64,000 nt of DNA from Candidatus Bathyarchaeota archaeon A05DMB-5 (GCA_019685655.1 JABFQP010000006.1:1-64000); one strand, 5' to 3'; positions 8,807-18,711 are shown, counted from the first letter of the stretch. Notes: a model not told the origin generated them from the sequence alone. Made by a program: numbers and translations.

Positions 8807-11767
8807 TTATGAGCCTTCAAACCATTTAGTTATGGTAGCGGTTTTTTCGAGTTTTTCTTCTTTTTCTGTTGCATTTTTTGTCTTTTTGGATGGTTTTCGT
8901 GAGGTTTCTAGGATTTTGTGCATGGTTTCGAGTTCTTTTGCTACTGCGTCGTAGATTTCGTCTAGACGTGGTTTCCAGTTTTCGATTCCAAGCATTTCGA
9001 GAGCTAACTCGTCTATTTCTCTTTGAATAGGGTCATGCTCCTTAATACGCACAAAAAGAGACTTAACATCAACTTTACTAACATTTTTAAAGACTTTTTG
9101 TGCTTTGTTTGCGATTTTATTCAATCTTTCAGATGTTGGGGTATGAATATGATTCCATACTTGTCTCCCATGAAATGTAACCCATGCGCCTTCTGTTTCC
9201 GCCATAAGAGAAATGAGCTGCAAAAAAGTAATTGTGCTATTAAGATAAAGAATTAACGGAACAGTCATTTTATGGTCGGCTATGTTCATGTTAAGTAATG
9301 CCGACGTAGTTCCCAACATTCTTTTGTTCGAGAAAAAGGCGGTCCAAAAGAAATCTGGCGATGTTAACCTAACTTTTCTAACAAGCAGAATGTTACCAGA
9401 AAGGTGGTCATATGCAGATGATATGTCCTTTGTTGCTTTAATCGCATCATTCAATGGAAGAAGACTAGCCATTTTCAGAGTTTCGTGAGGAATTAATTCT
9501 GCATCAATTATTGCAATTTCTTCTTCATCTGTTATGTCCAGATGTCGGACTTTACTGTATGTTCTCAATGAAGACACTGTAGAAGACATTGGAATTTTGA
9601 ACGACGCTTTCGTCCTTCTAACTCTTATAGAAGCCTTTTTGTTGTCCATGCTTTCGATAAAGAAGATAGTGTTTGGACTTCTTGCGCCATATCTGCTTAC
9701 AAAAAGTTTACGGGCAAATGGTTCAATCCCTTTTGTGGTGAATTGCCCCGGATTGTAGACCTTTACCTCAATTTTCTTTTCGTTTATTAAATCTCCTATT
9801 GTCGGATTATCTTTCAATTCATCAAGTAATTCTATGACGAGAGTGTATGCTTTTGGCGTATTAAATCCTACAAGTGGTTTCAAATTGCCGATATGCCGAT
9901 TAACAAAGTCTTTTACATTAGCTATTTTGAGTAAGCTTATTTCTTCTGAATTTAATTTTTTATCTGAAGAAGTCTTAAATTCCATTACTCTGAGGGCTAT
10001 TTTATCGATTTTTCCTCGCAAGTCATCCAATTTTTTCTTTACGACTAATAAAATGAGGTTTTCATTCCTTGCGCTTTTTTGCAGCACAATCAAGTAATCA
10101 CGGTAATGCGCTGATTCGCTAAAAGCGACTTCTACTGCACTTCTTGCGATGTATTTAATAGCATATCCATTCTCAAAAAGGTACTTTCTGACACTCTTAG
10201 CCGATTTACCAACGAAGAATTCCTCAGGTATAACCACTGCTAATATTCCGTTTTCAGCAAGAAGTTTTTCCGATGTAGGTAAAAAGTATGCCCAGTATCC
10301 TGTTTTTCCTTTAACTTCTGGTACAAGCCTTTCCAAATCTTCCTTTTTGGCTGGTATCCGCTCTCTCCTTGTAAACGGCGGATTCATTATTACTACATCA
10401 AAATCTTTCGGTATCCGCTCCTCCCTCATAATCTTTAACCATTTTGTAATTGACTGCTCGGCAATCTTTGGTGGGTCATTATCACCTTCATTTTCTCGCG
10501 CTGACTCAACCATAGTTTTTATTCCGTCTTGACTTACAACATGAGGCTTTAAAGGCACTTCAATATTCTGTGCTGTAAGATTCATCGAAGTCATGTGCGA
10601 AGCAAAATGCATAACATCAATACCATAAATATCCCCAATAAACTTCTCATGCAACTTTTCTCGACTCATCGGCGGAGCCAACTGTGCTTTCCGCTGGTAA
10701 GCCTCAACCAAAAGCGTCCCAGAACCACAAGCAGGGTCCAACACCTTCGCATCCCACTTATCAATCGCAAGAGCCGCCAACAACCTCGCAGCTTCTGGCT
10801 TCGTATAAAAAGCGCCCAGATTCTTTCTTGTCTCAGGCGGAATAGTTTCATGATAAAGCCTTCCAAAAAGGTCTTCCTTAATGTGTTGCGGTCGCAACGC
10901 CTTCAGCGTGGAAACAACCCTCGCTATAGACCAAACAATTCTCAAATCACCACGCAAAACAGGAAACAAATCAAAACCCAAAATATGCGGATAGACCTCT
11001 CGTCCTTTCTTAAGAGTATGTTCGAGAACATCCAGAAAATCCTTCGGCGGATTCATCGGGTCTACATCAGGCAATCTATTATATCCAAGCCTTTCAGATA
11101 TTATGTGATAAAACAGAAGCTGATTCACCAAAATGTAAGATGTTATATCCGCAATGTATAACCGCGCCTCATTCTCTTTCACGCCAGAAAAGTCCTCTAG
11201 CAAACTTTTGTAAATGTCAAACCGTCCAACAACAGCCATCGCACTATCAAGAACGGGTTTCTGTGAAAGACTCTGGCGCAGATACCCTGCAATCTCCCGA
11301 ATCGAGTCTCTAGCAACATCAACTACCAAATCATAGCTAACCCTAGTCTTCTTAGTTTCCACCCAATCCCTAAAAGAAGTCGTAAAAGCTTCAGCCAAAC
11401 TCTCTAATGTTAAGTCCTTCCTCTCTGCAAGCCAATCCGTCAAAACTAAAGCACACACAGGTAAACGCGCATAGTTTCTTTCTAACTCACTCGGCAATAT
11501 TTCACGAATATAACTTGGGAAAAGCAAAGCAACAGCATTCCGCGTTCCTAACTTTCGAGCCTTCTGGTCAGCATCAATAATAGCTTTAGTTAGCTGAATC
11601 TCAGAATCAATCTTCACTTCAGAAATAACCCTAGTACCATCTCCTTCAATAATCAAATCAGGAAACTGCTCACCAACACTCGTTTCAGAAAAACAACGCC
11701 AACCGTACTTATCAAAGACTTTCTCAATATACTCGTAAAGTGTGCGTTCTGTAATCCTAGCAGACAA
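8807..11767 (-). CDS. Single-chain restriction-modification protein (N6-adenine methylase, type IIG-like)
   Basis: A 986-residue protein joining nuclease and methylase. The N-terminus has a PD-(D/E)XK pattern, D37 in FPDLII and E50-V-K52. A helical linker leads to an adenine-N6 methyltransferase: GAFYTKPEAARLL, SAM motif I D344-P-A-C-G-S-G, and catalytic motif IV N462-P-P-F. The C-terminal 350 residues probably form the target-recognition domain. This order is that of type IIG enzymes, which methylate and cut as one polypeptide. The start is TTG. It probably protects against foreign DNA together with the nuclease-like neighbour at 7813. BREX PglX-like methylases are an alternative, but no BREX partner genes are present. 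Confidence 0.82.
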   Translation of the reverse strand: MSARITERTLYEYIEKVFDKYGWRCFSETSVGEQFPDLIIEGDGTRVISEVKIDSEIQLTKAIIDADQKARKLGTRNAVALLFPSYIREILPSELERNYARLPVCALVLTDWLAERKDLTLESLAEAFTTSFRDWVETKKTRVSYDLVVDVARDSIREIAGYLRQSLSQKPVLDSAMAVVGRFDIYKSLLEDFSGVKENEARLYIADITSYILVNQLLFYHIISERLGYNRLPDVDPMNPPKDFLDVLEHTLKKGREVYPHILGFDLFPVLRGDLRIVWSIARVVSTLKALRPQHIKEDLFGRLYHETIPPETRKNLGAFYTKPEAARLLAALAIDKWDAKVLDPACGSGTLLVEAYQRKAQLAPPMSREKLHEKFIGDIYGIDVMHFASHMTSMNLTAQNIEVPLKPHVVSQDGIKTMVESARENEGDNDPPKIAEQSITKWLKIMREERIPKDFDVVIMNPPFTRRERIPAKKEDLERLVPEVKGKTGYWAYFLPTSEKLLAENGILAVVIPEEFFVGKSAKSVRKYLFENGYAIKYIARSAVEVAFSESAHYRDYLIVLQKSARNENLILLVVKKKLDDLRGKIDKIALRVMEFKTSSDKKLNSEEISLLKIANVKDFVNRHIGNLKPLVGFNTPKAYTLVIELLDELKDNPTIGDLINEKKIEVKVYNPGQFTTKGIEPFARKLFVSRYGARSPNTIFFIESMDNKKASIRVRRTKASFKIPMSSTVSSLRTYSKVRHLDITDEEEIAIIDAELIPHETLKMASLLPLNDAIKATKDISSAYDHLSGNILLVRKVRLTSPDFFWTAFFSNKRMLGTTSALLNMNIADHKMTVPLILYLNSTITFLQLISLMAETEGAWVTFHGRQVWNHIHTPTSERLNKIANKAQKVFKNVSKVDVKSLFVRIKEHDPIQREIDELALEMLGIENWKPRLDEIYDAVAKELETMHKILETSRKPSKKTKNATEKEEKLEKTATITKWFEGS

Positions 11768-11943
11768 TATACATCACGTAATAGATTAGAAATCTGAAAA
11801 GATAAAAATATTCATTGCGTTCATCAATCAGCAAGTCCCGCAGTGTCATTTCTGTAGGTTTACCCAAACTCATCCAGCATCAACCATGCCCTACCGTTAT
11901 ATCATAAATTAAACATATATTAGAATTTACTCAAACACCAACC

Positions 11944-12306
11944 CTAACACAAAACCAAAAGCTCCAACGGCTTCAATTCTCCAGTCACTGTGTCCACTTG
12001 CAAACCAAGCTCCTCAAGCGTCGTAACCCCCAACACTTCAGCATCAGAACCCTCACCAAAAACCACAACCGAATAAGTCGTATGACCGTTAATCTCCACT
12101 TCCACCGCGCCAACATCACGCTCAATAACCAGCCCATCAGCAGTCTTAAACCGCCTCTTATCCCCAGCCTCAACACCAAGCCTCTCCAACCGCTCCCGCC
12201 TCAAAATAGTATAAATGGCACCAGCATCCACCAACAAATCCGCCTCAGCTTCAAGCTCAGGCTTATGAACATTACGAACTTTAACCTTCACTTCCACGTA
12301 ACCCAC
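11944..12306 (-). CDS. Retropepsin-like aspartic protease domain protein (clan AA)
   Basis: A 120-residue protein matching the single-domain clan AA proteases of archaea: two beta-hairpins, VDAGAIYTIL with the putative catalytic Asp, and a late LGVTTLEELGLQVD segment typical of the family. Active members normally have D-T-G or D-S-G; here the middle residue is Ala (D27-A-G), so activity is uncertain. The enzyme would work as a dimer. The start is GTG with GAGG four bases before it. Substrate unknown. It lies between the restriction gene and rqcH. Confidence 0.7.
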   Translation of the reverse strand: MGYVEVKVKVRNVHKPELEAEADLLVDAGAIYTILRRERLERLGVEAGDKRRFKTADGLVIERDVGAVEVEINGHTTYSVVVFGEGSDAEVLGVTTLEELGLQVDTVTGELKPLELLVLC

Positions 12307-12349
12307 GATTCCTCACACTACTATAATAAATACACATCACCGTCAAAAA

Positions 12350-14410
12350 TCATTCCACCAAAATTCTACCCTTACCATAAGGAATAAACTCTCTAATCGC
12401 TTCAACAGACGCTTCTGCAACCATTTCCCGATACTCCTTCGACAACTTCAAAGCCAAACTCCTCAAAACCCGCCTAAACAACTCTTTACCCGCCATGTCG
12501 CCGGGCACAACAACAACATAAACATCACTCTTCGCTTTAACAGCGTCAACTGGACCACCACCAACGCGAACCAACCCTTCATCCTCATTCACAGCAACAC
12601 CAATGCCAACCCTAAGCGGAACATTACGCATCCAATTTCTCTCACCATGAACAGCAAAACCCCCACGAGGCACACTCTCACCCGAAGACCCACCCTTACT
12701 CAACTGCGAAGGCTTAATCCAATAAACATCAACTGTGCCGAAGCCTTCACGCCAACCACGCGAGAAAGCAGCAGCAAACTCTCCAGCCTCCCGCAAAGTC
12801 TGCCCACTCGGCTCCTTTCCTTCAGTCTTAACAACAACAAACGGCGCACCAACAACATCCGCATGAAAAACCACATCATCCACACTCGTATACTTCTTAA
12901 TCAAAACCTCATTACTCACCGCATCTTTACCCGCAACAACCAAAAAACCATCAGAAGAAACAAACCACCTAAACTTCTCAAACCACTCCCTATGCTTAAC
13001 CCTACGCTTAGCCATACCCTCCAAAACCTCAGCCGGCTTCACACTTTCCAACATTTCAGCCTCCCTAATTTTAGCCTCAGCCTCCACCAGCTTCTTGCGT
13101 GTCTCCTCCAAAGCCGCTTTGGCTCCTTCCAACTTCTGCCTAGCACGCTTACTCCTCTCAAAAAACCTCGCAGCATTCCCAAACACGCTACTCCGCAAAT
13201 CCAAATCAAACCGTAAACCATCCACACAAACCCACAACACCATATTCTTAGCGTCAAAAGACTCAAAAAACAACCAAGGACTAACCCCCGAACGCTTCTC
13301 AGCCAAAGCCTGCGCAACAACCTCATCCCACTCTTTTCCACCCTTTTTTGCAGCCAAAAACCAATCCATTAAACCCTGAAGCTCACCACTATGCGCATAG
13401 ATTAAATCACCAACACGCCTATCCCTCTCAGCCTTACCCTCACCCTCAACAATCATCTCCTCCTGACCAACAATAATCCGCTTAAGCCTCTCAGCCTCAC
13501 GACGCAAAACATCCACATCAACACCAGCCACAGCCTTCTCCACCGCCGCAACTCTAACATAAAACTCATCCAAAGCCTCATTAAAACTCCCATAAGACTC
13601 AAACCTAAAACCTTCATAACGCCTAAGCTTAACAGGCACAACATCCACCAACCCGCCATCCTCATCCAAAACAACAGAAGGCTCAAGTTTACCATCCAAA
13701 ACCTGAGAAAGCATTCCCCGCAACACATCAAAAATCAAACCAGCTTCAAAGTCACCGAGAACATTACACGGCTTAGTCTTGTCCACTCCCGCTCTAAGCA
13801 AAACTTCTTCCGCATAAAGCCCACCAATACCTAAAAGACGAGTGATTGCCCTAACAACCTCAACATCACCAAACTTCCCAAGCGCATCTTTAAATTCGGC
13901 TTTACCCACTCCTAACGGGTTTTTTCCACCAGAAGGCGCAAAACGAAAAACCCCACCCCGAACAACATCACGGTCTCGCATACGCTTATAACTCAAAGCA
14001 TGCAAAATCACGCCGTTCTCATCCACCAAAACAACGTTACCCTCACCAAAAACCTCCAAAACAAGCCGCAACCCACCAGCCTTAGCTTTAAACGAAAAAA
14101 CCACAACCCTCTCAAACTCATGCTGCTCAACACTTACAAGCCAACTGTTCCGCAAATACTTCCTCAAAGCCATACAAAACGCAGGCGGCATCACAGGCTT
14201 CTCCAAAACATAAGAAGTCAAATGCAAACGTTTACCGGCCTCCAAAACCAGCCGAAACGCAGGCTTATCAGGCTTATGCAATTTAAGAAGCAAAGTTTTC
14301 TCGTCCAACTGGTAAACATTGTTAACACGAGAATCCAAAATAGCCTCTCTTAACTCGCGAACCACCGCTGCCACATCAAAACTTGTAAACTCCCGCTTCA
14401 CCAACAACAC
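12350..14410 (-). CDS. rqcH: Ribosome quality control protein RqcH (NEMF/Rqc2 family)
   Basis: A 686-residue member of the NEMF/Rqc2/FbpA family. The NFACT-N region occupies the first 200 or so residues, followed by a helix-hairpin-helix-like part, a long coiled coil near ARQKLEGAKAALEETRKKL, and a C-terminal NFACT-R domain with the characteristic HREWFEKFRWF and DVVFHADVVGAP segments. The protein binds stalled large ribosomal subunits carrying peptidyl-tRNA and directs C-terminal tailing. The frame stays open 41 codons further upstream into a hydrophobic stretch, but a CCTATTTATAG TATA box lies there; GTG at 14410 with GGAG seven bases before it is the likelier start. Confidence 0.9.
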   Translation of the reverse strand: MLLVKREFTSFDVAAVVRELREAILDSRVNNVYQLDEKTLLLKLHKPDKPAFRLVLEAGKRLHLTSYVLEKPVMPPAFCMALRKYLRNSWLVSVEQHEFERVVVFSFKAKAGGLRLVLEVFGEGNVVLVDENGVILHALSYKRMRDRDVVRGGVFRFAPSGGKNPLGVGKAEFKDALGKFGDVEVVRAITRLLGIGGLYAEEVLLRAGVDKTKPCNVLGDFEAGLIFDVLRGMLSQVLDGKLEPSVVLDEDGGLVDVVPVKLRRYEGFRFESYGSFNEALDEFYVRVAAVEKAVAGVDVDVLRREAERLKRIIVGQEEMIVEGEGKAERDRRVGDLIYAHSGELQGLMDWFLAAKKGGKEWDEVVAQALAEKRSGVSPWLFFESFDAKNMVLWVCVDGLRFDLDLRSSVFGNAARFFERSKRARQKLEGAKAALEETRKKLVEAEAKIREAEMLESVKPAEVLEGMAKRRVKHREWFEKFRWFVSSDGFLVVAGKDAVSNEVLIKKYTSVDDVVFHADVVGAPFVVVKTEGKEPSGQTLREAGEFAAAFSRGWREGFGTVDVYWIKPSQLSKGGSSGESVPRGGFAVHGERNWMRNVPLRVGIGVAVNEDEGLVRVGGGPVDAVKAKSDVYVVVVPGDMAGKELFRRVLRSLALKLSKEYREMVAEASVEAIREFIPYGKGRILVE

Positions 14411-14502
14411 GGCACCACTCCAGAAATCTAACACCACTAAACTATAAATAGGCAACTTTAAATCATAATCCAAAATATAAAATGCAAAGACGCTGAGAAA
14501 CA

Positions 14503-15270
14503 ATGAAACCCCTAACAAAAATTTACTGGTCAAGATTCACACTTGGCATCATAGCCGCTTTGATCTGCATAGGCTACGGCTTCGCCACAGGATTCATTTA
14601 CACAAACCTCGTCCTCAACCACTCCGTGGAAGACGGAGACACAACGCCACAATACTGGTCTTCCTCAAACCAAACACTCACAGAATGGAGCACAAACTAC
14701 CCACGAACAGGAACAAAGAGTTTAAGAATAAACGTTGCCAACTCAAGCGCCGAATGGATTGGCACAGTCAAAGAAGTCCAAGAAAAATACACGTACCATT
14801 TATTGGGGTTCTTCAAAGGAGAAGTTGTTTCAGACGAATTTTTCTTGGCAATCAGATGGTTCTCTGACATGGAAGGACACAACTTACTAGCGCAAGACAA
14901 AATTCCAATACCAGTCGGCAATCAGTCACGTTGGACACTAATTGAAAAAGAGTTTCCCGCACCGCAGGGAACAAAAAGCTGCACAATAGTATTCGGCGCA
15001 ACAAACGCCACCGGAGACCTGTACGGAGACGATTTCGAAATCAAACAGCCAGAAACATTACCACAAAGCCTCGGAATATCTTCAAAACTCTTGACAGGCA
15101 TAGCCTTGGCAATAGTCGTTTACATATTGTCCTATTACGTTATAAAAATGAAGTTCATGCATGTGGTTGAGAAACCGCGAAAACTTTTCATGACAGGAAT
15201 AGGAATATACTTTCTAACATGGCTGGTTTCTTGGATTCTATTCTACACGTTAATAAGCACTTTACTTTAG
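14503..15270 (+). CDS. Membrane protein with extracellular jelly-roll-like domain
   Basis: A 255-residue protein: one N-terminal transmembrane helix (about 12-34), an exterior beta-rich domain of about 150 residues with several sequons, then two C-terminal helices (about 194-214 and 229-251). The middle (YPRTGTKSLRINVAN, then a final GDLYGDDFEI) resembles carbohydrate-binding jelly-roll domains, so binding to surface sugars is possible. It is divergent from rqcH, and both have TATA-like boxes in the shared gap. No enzyme motif seen. Confidence 0.65.
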   Translation: MKPLTKIYWSRFTLGIIAALICIGYGFATGFIYTNLVLNHSVEDGDTTPQYWSSSNQTLTEWSTNYPRTGTKSLRINVANSSAEWIGTVKEVQEKYTYHLLGFFKGEVVSDEFFLAIRWFSDMEGHNLLAQDKIPIPVGNQSRWTLIEKEFPAPQGTKSCTIVFGATNATGDLYGDDFEIKQPETLPQSLGISSKLLTGIALAIVVYILSYYVIKMKFMHVVEKPRKLFMTGIGIYFLTWLVSWILFYTLISTLL

Positions 15271-15271
15271 T

Positions 15272-15703
15272 CTAAGCTTTTCCACCGAGAAACTTCTCCA
15301 TAGTTACTTGACTCTTTTCAACGCTTAAGGCTTCAGACTTCGCTTTTGGATTGTTTGCAATGTCAATTCTGCTGAGCACGCGCATGCAGTCAGCCCAAGC
15401 GGAGAAGAAGCCCCTGTCAAAATCTCCGTGAAGCCCACTTTTCACGTGACCTAGAAACTCTCGCCGATAACTTTGCAGCGCTTGCACGTCGTTGAGGTCT
15501 AATTTTGAAAAGAAAGCGTACGAGTCATTGTTGTTTGCTCGTCTTGCAAGCAGCATTCCATACAAGGCTCTGAAGTAGCCGCGGTTCCATTCTGTTTTGT
15601 GTATTTTATGTTTGAGCCTTTCCAATTCGCGTTCTGCTTCTGAAAATTGTCTATTAACTAAGAGTTGGAAGTAACGTGTGACTAAGGCTGAGGGAATAGG
15701 CAT
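15272..15703 (-). CDS. Hypothetical helical protein beside radA
   Basis: A 143-residue soluble protein that looks wholly alpha-helical, with a tetratricopeptide-like opening (helix pairs around ALVTRYFQLLVNRQFSEAER). It starts two bases after the end of radA on the same strand and is probably co-transcribed with it. No catalytic residues or named family were recognised. Linkage to radA hints at a role in DNA repair or replication, but this rests on position only. Confidence 0.7.
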   Translation of the reverse strand: MPIPSALVTRYFQLLVNRQFSEAERELERLKHKIHKTEWNRGYFRALYGMLLARRANNNDSYAFFSKLDLNDVQALQSYRREFLGHVKSGLHGDFDRGFFSAWADCMRVLSRIDIANNPKAKSEALSVEKSQVTMEKFLGGKA

Positions 15704-15705
15704 TT

Positions 15706-16728
15706 TTAGCGCCCGCGAGATTTTGTTTTTTCTTCTTCGGAAACATCTTCTATGCCGTTCTCAGTTATTTTAAATATTTCCTCTCCTTCTGGCAAGTAGG
15801 GACTAGAAACTAAGCGGGCAATCCGAACGGGACCATGAGCAGCTCTTCGCAAATAAACACGCGTATGGCTCGTGTGCCCTACTATGTGACCGCCGATTGG
15901 GTGGACGGCATCTCCGAAGAACACGTCTGGTTTAGCCATAACTTGGTTTGTGACAACAGCTACTGCGTTGAAGGCTCTTGCTAGTCCAATGAGCTTGTGC
16001 ATGTGTTTGTTTAGTCTCTGCTGTCTCGAAGCTAACATTTCACGTCCGATGTATTCGCTTCTGAAATGCGCTGTTAAAGAGTCGACAATTATGAGTTTCA
16101 CGTTGTTTTCTTTTATCACTTGGTCAGCGTTCTCAAGCAGAAACATTTGGTGGTCAGAAGTGTATGCTTCAGCGTAAATGATGTTTTTAACCACTTGTGC
16201 TGGGTCTAATCCCAAGTGTCTTGCCATCTGCACAATCCGTTCAGTTCTAAAAGTGTTTTCAGTATCCACATACAAGGCTGAACCGTTGAGTCCGCCTCGT
16301 TCTGGAGGCAACTGCACGTTGACGCAGAGTTGGTGGCAGATTTGGCTTTTTCCGCTGCCGTATTCGCCGTAGAACTCGGTTATTGTCTGCGTTTCCAGTC
16401 CGCCATCGAGTATTCTGTCTAAGGCTTTGCTTCCCGATGTTAAACGCAGAACATTCTGGCGCATTTTGAGAAGCTCATCGGCGCGGATGAATGAAATGCC
16501 TATAGAAGACCGTGCAGCTTCGATTATGGTGAGGGCTTTTTTCTCGCTTATGCCCACTGGTTCCAACTCGCGGGCGGTAGCCATAGCCAAAGACTCAACA
16601 GTGTGATAGCCCAACTCCTTCAATTTCTGCGCGGTAGCCGGACCAATGCCTGGCAAATCTTCTAGAAACTCGAATTTTTTCCTCGTTGTGCTTGAACATT
16701 CGCATTCTTTCTTTTCTTCCTCAGCCAT
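15706..16728 (-). CDS. radA: DNA repair and recombination protein RadA
   Basis: The archaeal RecA/Rad51 recombinase, 340 residues. A helix-hairpin-helix domain (about 20-75, LPGIGPATAQKLKELG) is followed by the ATPase core with Walker A GEYGSGKS, Walker B LIIVDSL, the DNA-binding loops near EYIGREMLASRQQ, and the C-terminal GGHIVGHTSHTRVYLRR block. It forms filaments on single-stranded DNA and performs strand exchange. I start at the ATG at 16728, which has GGAG six bases before it; TTG one codon earlier is possible. A Cys-Glu-Cys near the N-terminus is unusual. Confidence 0.96.
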   Translation of the reverse strand: MAEEEKKECECSSTTRKKFEFLEDLPGIGPATAQKLKELGYHTVESLAMATARELEPVGISEKKALTIIEAARSSIGISFIRADELLKMRQNVLRLTSGSKALDRILDGGLETQTITEFYGEYGSGKSQICHQLCVNVQLPPERGGLNGSALYVDTENTFRTERIVQMARHLGLDPAQVVKNIIYAEAYTSDHQMFLLENADQVIKENNVKLIIVDSLTAHFRSEYIGREMLASRQQRLNKHMHKLIGLARAFNAVAVVTNQVMAKPDVFFGDAVHPIGGHIVGHTSHTRVYLRRAAHGPVRIARLVSSPYLPEGEEIFKITENGIEDVSEEEKTKSRGR

Positions 16729-16899
16729 CAAACAAACTCTCCTTCCTAACAGCCCAAGAGAGAGTTACGGCAAGACATATTTAAAACAAGCGAAGTGCAA
16801 TAACGCTGAAACCATAGAGAGATAAGTTAAAGTGAACTTTGGAAATTCTTAAATATTTTAGAACATCACGCTTGATTGTTTAAGCTTGGTGAATCTTTA

Positions 16900-17835
16900 G
16901 TGTCTCAAACAGTCATAACGGTTTCGGGTTTAACAAAATATTATGGAGAATTTAAGGCGTTAGATTCGGTTTCTTTCACAGTGGATAAAAGTTGGGTTTA
17001 CGGTTATCTGGGTCCAAATGGTGCAGGAAAAACAACCACAATAAGAACCATGCTGGGTCTGTTAAAACCCGGCCAAGGCGAAGTTCAAATAGCAAACGTC
17101 AACCCATTAGAAGACCCGGTGAATGCTCTCAAAATCGTGGGGTACGCTCCAGAGTTGCCAACCCTTCAAGCTTTTTTCACTGGAGAGCAATTGTTGGATT
17201 TAATGGGTAAAATGTATGGTCTATCAACACAAGAAAGAAAGGAAAGAATAAGCAAGCTCCTCGAAACTGTGGGCTTGCAAGATTGGGGAAACGTAAAAAT
17301 TGGAAAGTACAGCAAAGGCATGGTTCAGAGATTGTCAGTAGCTTTGGCTCTTGTTGGCGACCCGTTGGTTCTCATCATGGATGAGCCAACGATAGGTATG
17401 GACCCGGAAGCTACAGCGCACTTCCGAAATTTGTTTGCAAGTCTTTCCAAAGAAGGGAAAACAGTTTTTATTTCTTCTCATCTCTTGGATGAGGTTCAAC
17501 GCATATGCACCCATATTGGAATGATTAACAGGGGAAGGCTAGTATTCAGTGGCCCCATATCGCAGGTTTTGGAAGCATTCACAGAAAAGTGGATTGTGGA
17601 AGTTGAGCTGGAAAAAATTACTGAAGAAGTGGTTTCAGCCATAAGAAGACTTGATTATGTTGAGAATGTGAAGATTAACGGAAATAAGTTAATGATATTG
17701 CTGAAGGAAAAGAAGGATTTGCGTGGTGAAATATCCTCAGAAATCTTTAAACACAAAGGAGTTTTGCTGGGCTTAAACCTTCAAAAAGCCACCTTAGAAG
17801 ACGCATATCTTCAAGCTTTGAAAGGAGGCGAATAA
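16900..17835 (+). CDS. ABC transporter ATP-binding protein
   Basis: A 311-residue ATPase with Walker A GPNGAGKT, Q-loop near APELPTLQ, signature YSKGMVQRLS, Walker B LVLIMDEP and switch His in SSHLLDEV. The C-terminal 80 residues match the extra domain of exporter ATPases in the drug/bacteriocin (CcmA/DrrA-like) group. The permease gene follows with no gap, so the two form a complete ABC-2 exporter. GTG at 16900 with GGTGA seven bases upstream is the likely start, although the frame is open from a TTG at 16876. Substrate unknown. Confidence 0.9.
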   Translation: MSQTVITVSGLTKYYGEFKALDSVSFTVDKSWVYGYLGPNGAGKTTTIRTMLGLLKPGQGEVQIANVNPLEDPVNALKIVGYAPELPTLQAFFTGEQLLDLMGKMYGLSTQERKERISKLLETVGLQDWGNVKIGKYSKGMVQRLSVALALVGDPLVLIMDEPTIGMDPEATAHFRNLFASLSKEGKTVFISSHLLDEVQRICTHIGMINRGRLVFSGPISQVLEAFTEKWIVEVELEKITEEVVSAIRRLDYVENVKINGNKLMILLKEKKDLRGEISSEIFKHKGVLLGLNLQKATLEDAYLQALKGGE

Positions 17836-18669
17836 ATGAACGCCATGCAAAGGATAGCCGTGATACTTTGGTATGAGTGGAGAAGAGCCTTAGCAAAGAA
17901 ATGGGTAATAGTGCTATCTATTCTAGCCATAGTTTTTGAAGCGCTACCGTTCATCGCCCTCTCTCAAATTCCATTTTCCTATCTTCCAGAAGAAACTAGA
18001 GAAAACATGTGGGTCGTAGGTGTCTTAAACGGTCAAAGCCTTTTCGTCCAACTCATAGCGATACAGATTGCCGGAAGCTCAATGTCAGAAGAATATGAAC
18101 AAGGAACAGCTGATGTATTGCTTTCAAAACCCATTACGAGGGCAGAGTTTCTTGCCGGGAAATTCTTCGGTGGTTTTCTCTTATTATGTTTAGTGGAAAC
18201 TATCACAACAATTACTGGCGTGGTTTTATCTTTTGTTTTCTTCGGGATTCAGCGGAACATTCATTTTGTTCCGCTCATATTTGCAGCAATCATTTACGCT
18301 TCACTTGTATTCTACTCTTTAACATTCATGTTCAGCGAAGTTCTCAGAAGAAGTAACCTTGCCATGTTTGCTGGTTTCGGCGTATTTTTAGTTTCGGAAA
18401 TAGTGGGCACCTATCTGCTTTTCTTACCAGGGCAGTTTTACAGGGACCTTAGTCAACTACTCCCCACATGGAGTGCAACAGCTCTTCCTACAAGTTTGGC
18501 GATGGATCTTAATTTATTTCCCGGTGGCGGGTTTGTAAGTGGTTTAACATTCACAACTGTTGGAGACGTTAAACTTGCGACTGTCATAATAGCGATTTAC
18601 ACCACCATTTTTGTTGCGTTAACTTATCTCAGATTTGTTAGGTCTGATGTGACGAAAAAAGCTGCCTAG
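17836..18669 (+). CDS. ABC-2 type permease
   Basis: A 277-residue membrane protein with six hydrophobic helices. The segment SMSEEYEQGTADVLLSKPITRAEFLAGKF is shared by ABC-2 permeases of this type: cytoplasmic, after the second helix, with the E-x-G-T and L-x-x-P-I motifs. It is translated directly after the ATPase stop codon, with GGAGGCGA as ribosome site. It should form the membrane channel of the exporter. Nothing indicates the cargo. Confidence 0.88.
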   Translation: MNAMQRIAVILWYEWRRALAKKWVIVLSILAIVFEALPFIALSQIPFSYLPEETRENMWVVGVLNGQSLFVQLIAIQIAGSSMSEEYEQGTADVLLSKPITRAEFLAGKFFGGFLLLCLVETITTITGVVLSFVFFGIQRNIHFVPLIFAAIIYASLVFYSLTFMFSEVLRRSNLAMFAGFGVFLVSEIVGTYLLFLPGQFYRDLSQLLPTWSATALPTSLAMDLNLFPGGGFVSGLTFTTVGDVKLATVIIAIYTTIFVALTYLRFVRSDVTKKAA

Positions 18670-18711
18670 TCCACCTACAATTAATCTTCTGTTTTGCTTA
18701 CAACTCAAGAC

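Noticed and set aside
10595-11161. 188-codon frame opposite the restriction-modification gene
   Set aside because: Shadow of a well-supported gene with clear methylase motifs; its product is Arg/Asn/Ser-rich with no domain.
12647-13216. 189-codon frame opposite rqcH
   Set aside because: Thr/Ser/Pro/Arg-rich shadow caused by codon bias of rqcH on the other strand.
14411-14533. Hydrophobic N-terminal extension of RqcH
   Set aside because: It contains a TATA box and overlaps the divergent gene; RqcH is a soluble protein.
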